The notes under the pieces are model-generated. The model made no database searches. It was not told the DNA's origin and worked only from the letters and a program-made list of their open reading frames with translations. This document shows positions 28,510 through 37,480 of a DNA stretch of 64,000 bases, piece after piece. The position numbers and the translations under genes were made by a program. Numbering within the stretch: position 1 is the first letter of the stretch; every line of letters begins with the position of its first letter. This DNA comes from Nitrospiraceae bacterium (GTDB taxonomy: Bacteria > Nitrospirota > Thermodesulfovibrionia > Thermodesulfovibrionales > UBA6898): positions 394,058-458,057 of the forward strand of contig CP070737.1 in assembly GCA_020347665.1 (NCBI GenBank). The letters run 5' to 3'.

Positions 28510-28764
28510 ATGCATTATAAATATGTTATAAACGCGAAATGTGAATTTTTCCCCTGTCATGACCTGCACGACTGGCGATCATGTCTTTTCTGCTATTGCC
28601 CATTATTTCTCTTGCCGTGTCCGGGTACGTTTACCATGCTTTCATCAGGGCACAAAGATTGTTCCCCGTGCGTCATGCCTCATACTGAACAGGGATATGA
28701 TCGTATCCAGGAAGAAATGCAGAAACATGTCTTTGCCAAGGCGGGAGTTGTAACCAGGCCCTAG
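28510..28764 (+). CDS. Cysteine-rich small domain protein (PF04071-like)
   Basis: 84 residues. The cysteine pattern CEFFPCH, SCLFCYCPLF, CPG and DCSPCVMPH, followed by a helical GYDRIQ segment, fits the cysteine-rich small domain found alone or fused to cobalamin-related proteins. It probably binds zinc or an Fe-S cluster. Its place right after the B12-dependent reductase region is suggestive but not proof of a B12 link. No strong ribosome site is visible before the ATG. Confidence 0.7.
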   Translation: MHYKYVINAKCEFFPCHDLHDWRSCLFCYCPLFLLPCPGTFTMLSSGHKDCSPCVMPHTEQGYDRIQEEMQKHVFAKAGVVTRP

Positions 28765-28857
28765 CATACTATCCGTTATTCTGACTCCCTTCCGTTCCGT
28801 AACGTCCCTGTAACTGTTCCCCCCAAGAGTGGAAAGAAACAGAAGGCCATGACCCGC

Positions 28858-28886
28858 TGGATCAGACATTATTTCTGGAGTATAAT
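28858..28886 (+). promoter_or_regulatory. Possible sigma-70 promoter for the 2TM gene
   Basis: TGGATC (28858-28863), 17-base spacer, perfect TATAAT (28881-28886), 37 bases before the ATG at 28923. The -35 match is weak. Confidence 0.4.
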
Positions 28887-28922
28887 GCACTGAGAACGTC
28901 ACGTATGAGAAGGGAGCACGTC

Positions 28923-29201
28923 ATGGAAGACCAGGGGACCTATGAAAAAGCAAAAAAAAGAGTCGAAGCCAAAATGGGATTTTACGTGCATCTGGCTATT
29001 TTTGTAGCCGTTAATATCCTGCTTATCATCAATTACACAACCTCCCCTCAGAACCTCTCGTTTAAATGGCCGCTCATCGGATGGGGGATCGGGATACTCT
29101 TTTACGCTCTCAGCGTCTTTGTATTCTCTGAAGGATCATCTCTCAAAGAGCAATTGATTAAAAAAGAAATGCAAAGAGATACACGGAAAAAATGGAAATA
29201 A
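28923..29201 (+). CDS. Two-transmembrane (2TM) domain protein
   Basis: 92 residues from the ATG at 28923, preceded by AAGGGAG at six bases; an ATG at 28905 is less well placed. The layout is that of the 2TM domain family: a short charged helix (YEKAKKRVEAKMGFYVHLAIF), two membrane helices (about 19-37 and 52-70), then a basic tail. Often found in membrane sensors or alone. The end overlaps the next gene by 10 bases. Confidence 0.7.
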   Translation: MEDQGTYEKAKKRVEAKMGFYVHLAIFVAVNILLIINYTTSPQNLSFKWPLIGWGIGILFYALSVFVFSEGSSLKEQLIKKEMQRDTRKKWK

Positions 29202-29704
29202 AATGGCCTGATCACCTTCAGAAAGCATATTTTTTTACAGCCATCACTGGCCTACTGATGATCGCATGCCTGTTTATATTTGCCGGTATCATAGAATACG
29301 TAAGAGGGGCCTTTGCTCCCTTTCACGGATTCATGGAAATACCAAACGTAGACTATGCAAGAATAGTCCTTGTTGGCATATCTGCATTTCTTATCGTGGG
29401 CATCGGTTTCATAAAAAAGCGCCTGCTTGCACGGGAGAGGGTCCCGGTTATCAGGGATAAATCCGTTTTTCAGTTTTCATTCGTGATCAAACGTCTGGTA
29501 ATCGCTTCCGTCCTCGCCTATCTCTTTTCAGAATTAATCGCTCTCTTCGGCCTTACCCTCTTTCTGGGCACGGGCAATGTGTTCAACTATTATTTATTTA
29601 TGGCGTTATCCCTATTATCCTTTATTACGCATTTTCCGAGATATAGTCATTGGGAAGCACATGTGGCACAACCGTCCCGCCCGGGCTATTCTTCAGGCCG
29701 ATGA
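29192..29704 (+). CDS. Uncharacterised four-helix membrane protein
   Basis: 170 residues with four hydrophobic segments (about 13-34, 53-72, 95-116, 124-145) and a hydrophilic C-terminal tail. No recognised motif. Overlaps the 2TM gene at its start and the next gene at its stop (ATGA), so the three form one translational unit. Confidence 0.65.
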   Translation: MEIKWPDHLQKAYFFTAITGLLMIACLFIFAGIIEYVRGAFAPFHGFMEIPNVDYARIVLVGISAFLIVGIGFIKKRLLARERVPVIRDKSVFQFSFVIKRLVIASVLAYLFSELIALFGLTLFLGTGNVFNYYLFMALSLLSFITHFPRYSHWEAHVAQPSRPGYSSGR

Positions 29705-30093
29705 TGGTATCACACAACAGAATAAAGCAGTTTGTGAGGATAACGCTTGGCTGCGTGTGTCCGAAAGAGGTGTTCCGTCAAATCCTCTGCCAGCACAGTC
29801 CTGCGCTAACTGATGCCCTCTGTTTAACCCAAAAGATTGATGTTGGCGGCCGTCTCCTCATATATGTTTTCGCTGCCGATACTGCCATTTGTGCTGTAAA
29901 CGCTCTGCCAGAATTGGTCTCAATCGGCAAAGATGAGCGGGATAGCAATGGATATAAACGGCTCAGGATCGTTATTGCAACACCTGATCCTGAAACGGTC
30001 GGGCCGATTGCAGAGGGTACATTCAGAAAGCTTGGAAGCATCGATGAAAAAGTTCATCTGCATATCATTCATTCTGATGAACTACACTTCTGA
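29701..30093 (+). CDS. Uncharacterised 130-residue soluble protein
   Basis: I start at 29701, where the ATG overlaps the previous stop. The sequence has an N-terminal FVRITLGCVCPKEVF segment with two cysteines, a GGRLLIYVF strand and a C-terminal EKVHLHIIHSDEL. It looks like a compact alpha/beta fold of a conserved anaerobe family, but I cannot name it. Possibly metal-binding through the Cys and His groups. Confidence 0.6.
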   Translation: MMVSHNRIKQFVRITLGCVCPKEVFRQILCQHSPALTDALCLTQKIDVGGRLLIYVFAADTAICAVNALPELVSIGKDERDSNGYKRLRIVIATPDPETVGPIAEGTFRKLGSIDEKVHLHIIHSDELHF

Positions 30094-30238
30094 GGAAAAA
30101 GAACGAAGAAGATTATCCAATAGCACTATCTTTACCGAGTCCCTGCAACGCATGATGAATTCACAATCAAGATGTTTTATGGTAAGGTTGAGCTATAAAG
30201 CAATACAATTTTTTATACGTGATAAGGGGTGAGGAATT

Positions 30239-30730
30239 ATGGCACGGGAAAAAGGAACTATGCTCGATACGGAAGATATATTCCCTGAAATGGATTTTCA
30301 TGCGGTCAGTGGTAAGCAGATATCTCTGCCAAATAATCTGCTGCGGAACTGGACAGTCCTCCTGTTCTACCGCGGCCACTGGTGATTTTACTGCCGTCAG
30401 CAGTTGCTCGACTTTGAACAGAATATAAATGAATTCCGGAATAACAATATAGAAGTGATGGCCGCATCCGTGGATTCACGCGAATACGCGCAAAAGACCG
30501 CTAATCGCTATAAACTCTCCTTTGAAATCGGATATGGCCTGAACGCCAGGGAGATATCCGCCAGCACCGGGGCGTTTTATGACAAAAAAGACGGTTTTCT
30601 TCATGCGACGGGTTTCATCATAAATCCTGAGGGGAAAATAGCAAATGGCGTCTACAGCACTCTCTCTCTAGGCCGGCTTGTTCCAAAGGACTGCTTTGGT
30701 TTCATTGATTATTACAGTAAGAAAGCATAG
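30239..30730 (+). CDS. Selenocysteine-containing peroxiredoxin-like (AhpC/TSA) protein
   Basis: 163 residues if the in-frame TGA at 30383-30385 is read as selenocysteine. AhpC/TSA family with the redox segment FYRGHW-U-FYC-RQQL: the TGA stands exactly where the active Cys of the CxxC motif belongs, giving UxxC (residues 49-52). The frame is intact on both sides, with thioredoxin-fold sequence to the end (GFIINPEGKIANGVYS). A good ribosome site (GGTGAGG) precedes ATG 30239, and a hairpin of bacterial SECIS type follows the TGA. It probably reduces peroxides or disulfides. An ordinary nonsense mutation is the alternative but less likely. Confidence 0.8.
30396..30412 (+). promoter_or_regulatory. 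Candidate bacterial SECIS hairpin
   Basis: GUC-AGC-AGUU-GCU-C-GAC: two 3-bp stems separated by one bulged C, with a 4-base loop having G second and U third. The loop lies 17-20 bases after the UGA, inside the usual distance for bacterial SECIS, and it is similar in build to the fdhF element. Confidence 0.6.
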
Positions 30731-30811
30731 CATTGTGAAGAGAATACGCACGCCGACTGGTTTGTGCCGATGAGAGTGTTGCATTTGTAAGCAGCAGGGA
30801 TAGAGGGGATT

Positions 30812-31924
30812 ATGAACATTAGTGTCATAAAAGAGATAATCAATAATGAACACAGGGTATCATTGACTCCTGCAGGAACCCGAACATTAACCAATGCCGA
30901 TCATACTGTTCAGGTAGAAAAACATGCCGGCATCGGTGCAGGATTTTCAGATGATGAATATATCAAGGCCGGCGCTCAGATTGTGCCGCAGGAAAAGGCC
31001 TGGGATGCAGATATCATTCTGAAGGTCAAGCAACCCCTTGAATCAGAATATCAGTATCTTCGCGGGCAGATCGTCTTTACTTTTTTTCATCTGGCTGGCG
31101 TTACGAAATCATTGACTGAAACCCTGCTCAAACAGAAGACCACAGCAATTGCTTATGAAACCGTAGAGGATAAAGAAGGACGCCTTCCCATTCTAGCTCC
31201 GATGAGCGCTATCGCGGGGAACATGTCCATGACGGTTGGCAGTTATTATCTTATGCACGTTCACGGCGGCAAGGGTGTTCAACTCGGAACGATCCTCCAT
31301 AAGCCGTACGGAAAGGTTGTGATCATTGGCGATGGCGTTGTAGGACGTCATGCAGCTAGGACAGCAGTCGGCATCGGCACGTCAGTCTTTATCTGCGGAC
31401 GGCGCGCTGAACGTGCGGAAGGATTGAAAAAGGAGATTTCAGATGATCTTACTTTTTTCCTTTCAAAGCCTGATATGATCGCTCATCACCTTACAGACGC
31501 AGACCTCGTTATCGGTGCTGTGCTCCTGCGGGGAGGCAAGGCACCCTATCTGGTAAGTGAAGAGATGGTTAAGCAGATGCAGCCCGGCTCGGTAATTGTT
31601 GATGTGAGTGTTGATCAGGGTGGTTGCGTCGAGACATCACGTCCGACATCTCATGCTGATCCGGTATTTGTAAAACATGATGTCCTCCACTATGGTGTGA
31701 TCAATATGCCTGGCGCATATCCGAGATCTGCAACCAGGGCTCTGACCTCAGCATCACTCCCGTATGTATTGCAGTTGGCGGATAAGGGAAGAGCAGCTCT
31801 GCGTGAAAACCATTGGTTTGCAAAAGGAGTAAACACGTACAAAGGATATGTTACGTGTGAATCCGCTGCCAGGGCGCTTGATCTTATGCCTCAGTTCAGA
31901 AAATATTCGGATATATCTGACTAG
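30812..31924 (+). CDS. ald: Alanine dehydrogenase
   Basis: NAD-dependent interconversion of alanine and pyruvate plus ammonia. 370 residues, standard length. Seen: KEIINNEHRVSLTPAG at the N-terminus (substrate Arg), the FTFFHLA segment with conserved His, and the NAD loop VVIIGDGVVGRHAA (about 169-182). A GAGGGG site lies in front. In an anaerobe it allows alanine oxidation or nitrogen storage; neighbouring genes do not add to this. Confidence 0.95.
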   Translation: MNISVIKEIINNEHRVSLTPAGTRTLTNADHTVQVEKHAGIGAGFSDDEYIKAGAQIVPQEKAWDADIILKVKQPLESEYQYLRGQIVFTFFHLAGVTKSLTETLLKQKTTAIAYETVEDKEGRLPILAPMSAIAGNMSMTVGSYYLMHVHGGKGVQLGTILHKPYGKVVIIGDGVVGRHAARTAVGIGTSVFICGRRAERAEGLKKEISDDLTFFLSKPDMIAHHLTDADLVIGAVLLRGGKAPYLVSEEMVKQMQPGSVIVDVSVDQGGCVETSRPTSHADPVFVKHDVLHYGVINMPGAYPRSATRALTSASLPYVLQLADKGRAALRENHWFAKGVNTYKGYVTCESAARALDLMPQFRKYSDISD

Positions 31925-31945
31925 TTTTGGGCACAGGACGAGATA

Positions 31946-34444
31946 GTGTTGCCATCAGGTGTTCCGTCTCGCCTGGAAAAAAATCGTGTATTATACTATC
32001 ATCATGCCATGCAGAGAAGACGAGCGCAGAGAATTCCAGTCACGCTAAAGGCGTCCTTTGTCCTGGAAGAAATAACATATCTTGGCATCATAAGAAATGT
32101 CTCTGCAGACGGGATCGGATGTTCAATGACATTTATGGTTAACGTTAAAAAGGACTTCCGGCCGGTAAAAATACTCGACCTTCAGTTCCGTCTTCCTTCA
32201 GGGGACGCAGCGCGGATCTCTGCTGAGCTTGTCTGGTTCGCACGTATAGCAAAAGACCACAATATAGTCAATCTCGGCCTTCGCGTTATAGAGCCTCCTT
32301 CGTACTACAAGGACTTTGTTACATCACTCTATAAAGAGAAAATTCGCAACAAAACAAAGAATGATCTTATCAATGAGTTGCTGGAAGCCAATCAAAGACT
32401 CGACACGCTAGAAGAACGCCTACAGGGGTTCGAACAGTCAGAGACATCCCCTGCGAGTACTGATGATACGTATCGCACCATAGTCGAGGCCACGGAAGAT
32501 TCCATCTATGTTGTTGACAGAAATTATCAATATCTCTTTATGAACCAGAAGCATTTATCTCGGCTCGGTCTCTCTGAAAATGAATACAGGGGACATGTGT
32601 ACCGCGATTTTCATTCAACCACTGAGACGGATAAATTCATCAAAAAAATTGATGAAGTATTCCAAAGAGGAGTACCCATTCTCTACGAAAACACCAACAG
32701 CAGGGATAACAAACATTATCTTCTGACGATGAGTCCGATCATAACACAAGGCGATGAAATAACCGCAGTAGCGGTCATTTCAAAAGAAATCACCGACCGC
32801 AAGTTTACCGAAGAATTATTGCTGAATTCTGCGCAGGTGTTCGAAAAGCGGGTCCAGGAGCGGACATTTGAACTTATCCTTGCCAATGAAAATCTTAACC
32901 GTGAAATTACCGAACGAAAACATACTGAAGAGGCACTGAAAAAAGCTGCTACCGACTGGCGGATTACGTTTGACTCAACGCAGGATATGATCCTGATGAC
33001 GAACAAGGATTACGAAGTGATAAAAGCAAATAAAGCAGCATCAGAATTCGTTCATAAATCTTACGAAGAAATAATAGGGCTCCGGTTCCCTGCCCTGCTT
33101 GCTGCTCTGGGGATTACGGACGGCGAAGATCTGTTGGAGCGGGTAAAAATATCGAAGAGACATGAAGAGATAGAATTTCACCTGCACGATAAGGGTATCT
33201 GGGTATTGGCTTCTGCTGATCCCATTTTTGATGATCGTGGCTCAGTAGAAGGGGCAGTGTATATTATCAAAGACATTTCTGAGCAGAAGAGCCTTCAATT
33301 GCAGCTTTTCCAGGCCCAGAAAATGGAGTCAATCGGCCGTTTGGCAGGGGGAATTGCTCATGACTTCAACAATCTTCTGTCTTCCATTATCGGTTATGCT
33401 GAATTGACACTTCTTAAGCTGCCTGCGGACAGCATGTTTAAAGAATATCTTTCAACCATAAAGGAAGCAGGCGATAAGGCTGCCATACTTACCCGGCGAC
33501 TGCTTGCGTTCAGCCGTAAACAGCTGTTACAGATGCAGGTCGTCAATATGAATACTGTCGTCGAGAATTTAATAAAGATGACCGAACCAATGCTGAGAGA
33601 CGATATTGTATTGAAGGTGCGTACCGAGCCATTCATGTGCGCTGTATGGGCTGACCGCATGCAGATAGAACAGGTATTGATGAATCTTATGCTCAACGCG
33701 CAGGACGCAATGCCCCATGGGGGCACCTTAATTATTGAGATAGCCAATATTTCGCTTGAGGACAACTTCCATGTAAAACATGAAAACGTAAAGCCTGGGC
33801 AGTATGTGTTGCTCTCTGTAAGCGATACCGGGATTGGAATGAACAAGGAAGTACAAAATAAATTATTCGAACCTTTCTTTACGACAAAACCTTTGGGAAA
33901 AGGAACGGGTCTCGGGCTCTCCACGGTTTACGGGATTATAAAACAACACCATGGATATATTTATGTCTACAGCGAAATTGACAGAGGGACAACGTTCAAG
34001 ATTTATCTGCCCATTTCCGCCGCTGAACAGGATCAGATCGTCCAGAGAGAACAGATGTATTTAGAGGGGGGTAACGAGACCGTACTCGTCGTAGATGATG
34101 ATCAGTTGCTCCGAACGTTGGTTAAGGACATTCTTTTCCCCTTAGGCTACCGTCTTCTTTTTGCCGAAGACGGCAGGGAAGCATTACAGGTTGCGAAACA
34201 GGCAAAAGAACACATTGATGTCTTGTTGACCGATGTTATCATGCCAAACATAAACGGTAAAGAACTGGCTGCCCTGTTTCATATGCAATATCCGGAAACA
34301 AAGGTTATATTCATATCTGGTTATACGGATGAAACGATTATGAGCCAGGGTATTCTGGATCCGCAGGATATATTTATGCAGAAACCATTATCGCCGAGCA
34401 AACTTACCAGCACGTTACGCAGCGTACTGGATGATCAACAGTAA
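31946..34444 (+). CDS. PilZ-PAS-PAS hybrid histidine kinase with C-terminal receiver
   Basis: 832 residues from GTG 31946 (AGGACGAG before it); ATG 32009 would also keep all domains. Order: PilZ-like domain (about 22-135, with RRRAQR and NVSADGIG, the c-di-GMP-binding signature), PAS (about 170-290), PAS (about 325-445), HisKA with phospho-His in GGIAHDFNNLL (about residue 472), HATPase (about 580-690), receiver (about 710-830, with DVIMPN phospho-acceptor). No membrane segment, so a cytoplasmic sensor. The PilZ part suggests c-di-GMP input. No partner regulator is adjacent. Confidence 0.88.
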   Translation: MLPSGVPSRLEKNRVLYYHHAMQRRRAQRIPVTLKASFVLEEITYLGIIRNVSADGIGCSMTFMVNVKKDFRPVKILDLQFRLPSGDAARISAELVWFARIAKDHNIVNLGLRVIEPPSYYKDFVTSLYKEKIRNKTKNDLINELLEANQRLDTLEERLQGFEQSETSPASTDDTYRTIVEATEDSIYVVDRNYQYLFMNQKHLSRLGLSENEYRGHVYRDFHSTTETDKFIKKIDEVFQRGVPILYENTNSRDNKHYLLTMSPIITQGDEITAVAVISKEITDRKFTEELLLNSAQVFEKRVQERTFELILANENLNREITERKHTEEALKKAATDWRITFDSTQDMILMTNKDYEVIKANKAASEFVHKSYEEIIGLRFPALLAALGITDGEDLLERVKISKRHEEIEFHLHDKGIWVLASADPIFDDRGSVEGAVYIIKDISEQKSLQLQLFQAQKMESIGRLAGGIAHDFNNLLSSIIGYAELTLLKLPADSMFKEYLSTIKEAGDKAAILTRRLLAFSRKQLLQMQVVNMNTVVENLIKMTEPMLRDDIVLKVRTEPFMCAVWADRMQIEQVLMNLMLNAQDAMPHGGTLIIEIANISLEDNFHVKHENVKPGQYVLLSVSDTGIGMNKEVQNKLFEPFFTTKPLGKGTGLGLSTVYGIIKQHHGYIYVYSEIDRGTTFKIYLPISAAEQDQIVQREQMYLEGGNETVLVVDDDQLLRTLVKDILFPLGYRLLFAEDGREALQVAKQAKEHIDVLLTDVIMPNINGKELAALFHMQYPETKVIFISGYTDETIMSQGILDPQDIFMQKPLSPSKLTSTLRSVLDDQQ

Positions 34445-34493
34445 ATACATTTGATAACTCTCGTACTCTTTTTCTACCATACGACAGCATGTA

Positions 34494-35033
34494 TCAGTTT
34501 CTGCCGAGCACCTTACAGATCGCCTTTCCAAATTCCTTGTCGATGGTAAAAGCGCCGCTCTGTTCCAATACCACGATGATATCGATCTTGTTGATGAGTT
34601 CTCCCATATATTTCACGCATCCGACTATCTGAATGCATCTGATGTTCTGCATATCAAGCAGCCTTCCTATCTGTTCGAGCTGCTTTTTACTTCTTCCGTA
34701 GATCTCATCTATAATCACAAAGATGCTGCTTGTTACAGAAAAAAGATCTTCCATTGCATCGACTACCTTTAAATCCTGCTTCAATGACGTAATGTAAGCG
34801 AGATATTTCTCATAGCTTCCCGGTCTCTGTTTTCCTTCGTAATCAACAGGGTTTCCGATATAGAAGACATCGCTATGCTCCTGAAGGGCTGAGACTGTAT
34901 TGATGATCTTGCCAACGCCGACCATGCCACAGACAAGGACATTCTTATACTGACCGATTATCTGCTTCATATTGCTGACATTGTCATCAGTGAGAACAAG
35001 ACCGGAAGAGCGCTCTTTTCTGCCCTTTTTCAT
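34494..35033 (-). CDS. P-loop NTPase-like protein with degenerate Walker A
   Basis: 179 residues. VLVCGMVGVGKI (about 34-45) is Walker A-like but has Ile where Ser/Thr normally coordinates Mg; IFVIIDEIYG (about 105-114) looks like Walker B. The overall helix/strand alternation resembles small AAA/type IV secretion-like ATPase cores. Nucleotide hydrolysis is therefore doubtful. AAGGGGG precedes the start. It stands alone, convergent with the hybrid kinase and divergent from the flavodoxin gene. Confidence 0.6.
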   Translation of the reverse strand: MKKGRKERSSGLVLTDDNVSNMKQIIGQYKNVLVCGMVGVGKIINTVSALQEHSDVFYIGNPVDYEGKQRPGSYEKYLAYITSLKQDLKVVDAMEDLFSVTSSIFVIIDEIYGRSKKQLEQIGRLLDMQNIRCIQIVGCVKYMGELINKIDIIVVLEQSGAFTIDKEFGKAICKVLGRN

Positions 35034-35221
35034 GATTCCCCCTTACCATGCATATCATCTCCTCAGGTTTTCTCATTATAGTATAAATCATTTGAAAAGG
35101 CAGCCCTGAGCCCTTTTTAAAAATGTACTGTGCTCTGTCTTTCTGATGCATGAACCAGGAAAATCTGTTTATACTAGGCATTGAGCAGTTCTATCCATCG
35201 GCAGCGAAAAGGAGGATATGT

Positions 35222-35698
35222 ATGAAGGTTCTCGTTCTGTATTATTCAAAAGGTGGAAATACCAAAAAACTCGCTCATGACATTGCCAAAGGAGTTGAGT
35301 CAGCAGGAGTAACCGCTGTGTTGAAAAACACTTATGAAGTAAGCAAAGATGATTTTATTGAATCAGCGGGAATTATTGCAGGTTCACCGGTCTATTTTGG
35401 TGTCATGGCATGGGAACTGAAAAAAGTTTTTGATGACTTTGTCGGCATTCGGAGAAAGATGGAACATACTGTTGGTGCTGCCTTTGCTACCGGTGGTCAT
35501 CCTACTGGCGGCAAAGAGACAACAATACTCTCGATTCTTCAGTGTATGCTTATCTACAGCATGATCATTGTCGGCGATCCTCTGAGCGCGTCAGGCCACT
35601 ATGGTGTCGGTTGTGTCGGTGCACCGGATGATACTGCGTCAGAAGACGGCTTCAAGCTCGGTCTGCGGGTAGCAGAACTCTGCAAGAAACTGGGCTGA
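35222..35698 (+). CDS. Flavodoxin-family (WrbA-like) NAD(P)H-quinone reductase or flavodoxin
   Basis: 158 residues from ATG 35222, which has AAGGAGG six bases before it; the longer in-frame reading from 35150 is rejected. FMN phosphate loop SKGGNTKKLA (about 9-18), GSPVYFGVMAWELK (about 62-75) and ATGGHPTGGKETT (about 100-112) place it in the NADPH-dependent FMN reductase/WrbA group. Probably an electron carrier or quinone reductase. Confidence 0.8.
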   Translation: MKVLVLYYSKGGNTKKLAHDIAKGVESAGVTAVLKNTYEVSKDDFIESAGIIAGSPVYFGVMAWELKKVFDDFVGIRRKMEHTVGAAFATGGHPTGGKETTILSILQCMLIYSMIIVGDPLSASGHYGVGCVGAPDDTASEDGFKLGLRVAELCKKLG

Positions 35699-35707
35699 GG
35701 AATTCCT

Positions 35708-35741
35708 GAGGCCGGATCAGCCAGGAGGCCGGATCAGCCAG
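35708..35741 (+). repeat. Tandem 17-bp direct repeat
   Basis: GAGGCCGGATCAGCCAG occurs twice back to back, nine bases after the flavodoxin stop. Likely a slippage duplication in the intergenic region; no function seen. The rest of 35742-35985 shows AT-rich DNA and no gene. Confidence 0.8.
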
Positions 35742-35985
35742 GCGGAAACAATCGTGTTCTGTTACGCATAATATGATTGTTTCTGAATCGGTGATACAGA
35801 CAATTTCTTCAAAAAATTCTGTTACTGTGTTGGTTCTGAAAGAGTAAAAAATAAATGATTACTATTAGATATATCTTTAGCTTAAGTAATATTTTTTATT
35901 GTACACCGTAGGGATTCTCTGTGATACTTTGAATTGAGGGAACATCCTTGTCTTTTCAGATCACGTTTCATATGATCAGAAAAAG

Positions 35986-36278
35986 ATGATGAATAGCAGA
36001 ATCAAGACACAGTTCGAATCTGAAGAACTAACCGAGAGATTACCGACGGGGTTACCTGCGCAGATTATTTCGAACGGCATAGCTCATGCAGGACGTATAG
36101 AAAAATTCTCAGGTAATCTCATCACCTTTTTGATTCCCGTGGTAAAAGACTTTTCCCCCAAATGATAATGATGGTGCATGTTGAAATGCCGTCTGGCGAA
36201 AGATATAACCTTACGTGCGAATGTCAATGGTCTTTCAGGATTTCACAGGAAGATAACAGGCTATTACTGGGGTCGTAA
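35986..36278 (+). pseudogene. Possible decayed PilZ-like gene
   Basis: An ORF from 35986 ends at a TGA at 36163-36165; protein-like sequence resumes five bases later in another frame (MMVHVEMPSGERYNL, then CQWSFRISQEDNRLLL) to 36278. Together they resemble the PilZ segment of the hybrid kinase (FRPVKILDLQFRLPSGD...), with a five-base insertion ATGATA-like at the junction. The family is a weak guess. 36279-36534 holds AT-rich DNA and no gene I can support. Confidence 0.3.
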
Positions 36279-36534
36279 ATAACAGGGCCCTCTGAAATAA
36301 ATTTCATGATGGAGCGCTCTATGACCTCCCTGATGTGCCTGGCTTGATCCTTTTTTTTCAAATGATGAGTTTTTTGGCAGCGCATTCGTTTCACCGATCA
36401 ACTGCTCATCGATTAAGCAGTCGTTTCTGTATCCGGCTATTTAACTTTTTTTAGATATCATATATACTTAGTCATATACGTGTCCCGCATCTTTAAAAAC
36501 AGCATCTATTCCAGAGTATGATGAAAGGCTTGAT

Positions 36535-37257
36535 ATGAGCATCACGAAAATTCAGGGTATACATTCAATTATTGTATTCACTGTGCTTTCCCTGTGCAGT
36601 CTTGGTATTGAAACTGCCAGTTCAGAGACACAGTATGTGTCTGATCAACTGATTATTACGATGAGGGAAGGTCAAGGCAATGAATTTAAGATTATCAAGA
36701 CCCTTAAAACTGGCACTCCTCTTGAAATCCTTGAAGAAAGCGAACAGTACTTTAAAGTTAGAACACAAGACGGCCTTGAAGGCTGGGTGTTAAAACAGTA
36801 TATAACCGCAGAAACACCAAAAACTGAAATGATTGCCAGGCTTGAAAAAAAGAGAGACCGATTGCAATCACAGCTTGAGCAGTATAGAAGAGATAAGGGT
36901 TCATTTCAGGATGAAATAAAAACCGTCAAATCGGACTATAACGCCAGGATAAATGAAATCAATCAGAACCTTTCAGCAAAAAGCAGAGAGGCAGAACAGA
37001 CAGCAGAAGAGCTCAAGCAGGTTTCTGAAAAATATAATGCCTTGGTAACGCAGTCGAAAAACGTTGTTGAGCTCGTTGATGAACGCGATAGACTGAAGCT
37101 GCAGAACAACAGTTTGAGCACTGGGAATGAACGCCTCCAGAAAGAGAATACCCGGCTTAAGCGTATGGAAATGATATGGTGGTTCCTTGCCGGCGGCGGG
37201 GTATTCTTTATCGGCTGGATAACCGGAAAGGTATCACGGAAAAAGAGGCGCTATTAA
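36535..37257 (+). CDS. Exported SH3-domain and coiled-coil protein (TIGR04211/YgiM type)
   Basis: 240 residues. A signal-like N-terminus (about 10-30) precedes a bacterial SH3 domain (about 34-92, with REGQG, GTPLEILEE and GLEGWVLKQYI), a long coiled coil (about 95-210) and a C-terminal membrane helix (about 214-231) ending in a basic stop-transfer RKKRRY. The order SH3, coiled coil, C-terminal helix fits YgiM-like proteins of the cell envelope. AAAGG lies six bases before the ATG. Confidence 0.8.
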   Translation: MSITKIQGIHSIIVFTVLSLCSLGIETASSETQYVSDQLIITMREGQGNEFKIIKTLKTGTPLEILEESEQYFKVRTQDGLEGWVLKQYITAETPKTEMIARLEKKRDRLQSQLEQYRRDKGSFQDEIKTVKSDYNARINEINQNLSAKSREAEQTAEELKQVSEKYNALVTQSKNVVELVDERDRLKLQNNSLSTGNERLQKENTRLKRMEMIWWFLAGGGVFFIGWITGKVSRKKRRY

Positions 37258-37480
37258 CGGCCAGGGATTTTTCCTAATTCCCGTGGCTTAAAAAATGGGA
37301 GCCCCGGGATCAGACGCTACAATCGACTTTTTCAAAAAACATTCATCAAGATGAGGCATTGTTATTGACCGTGGATCGCTGGATCGCAGATGCACCTGGC
37401 TCCTCGCGACCATTGCAGGAACCGGCTGGGCCTCGGAGGCGCAGGCGCAGCGAATCCCGAAAATTGCTAGTGTATTAGGA

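Noticed and set aside
30404..30730. A separate short gene beginning at 30404 after a stop at 30383
   Set aside because: The sequence before the TGA is in the same frame, belongs to the same thioredoxin-fold domain and has the good ribosome site; the TGA coincides with the active Cys position.
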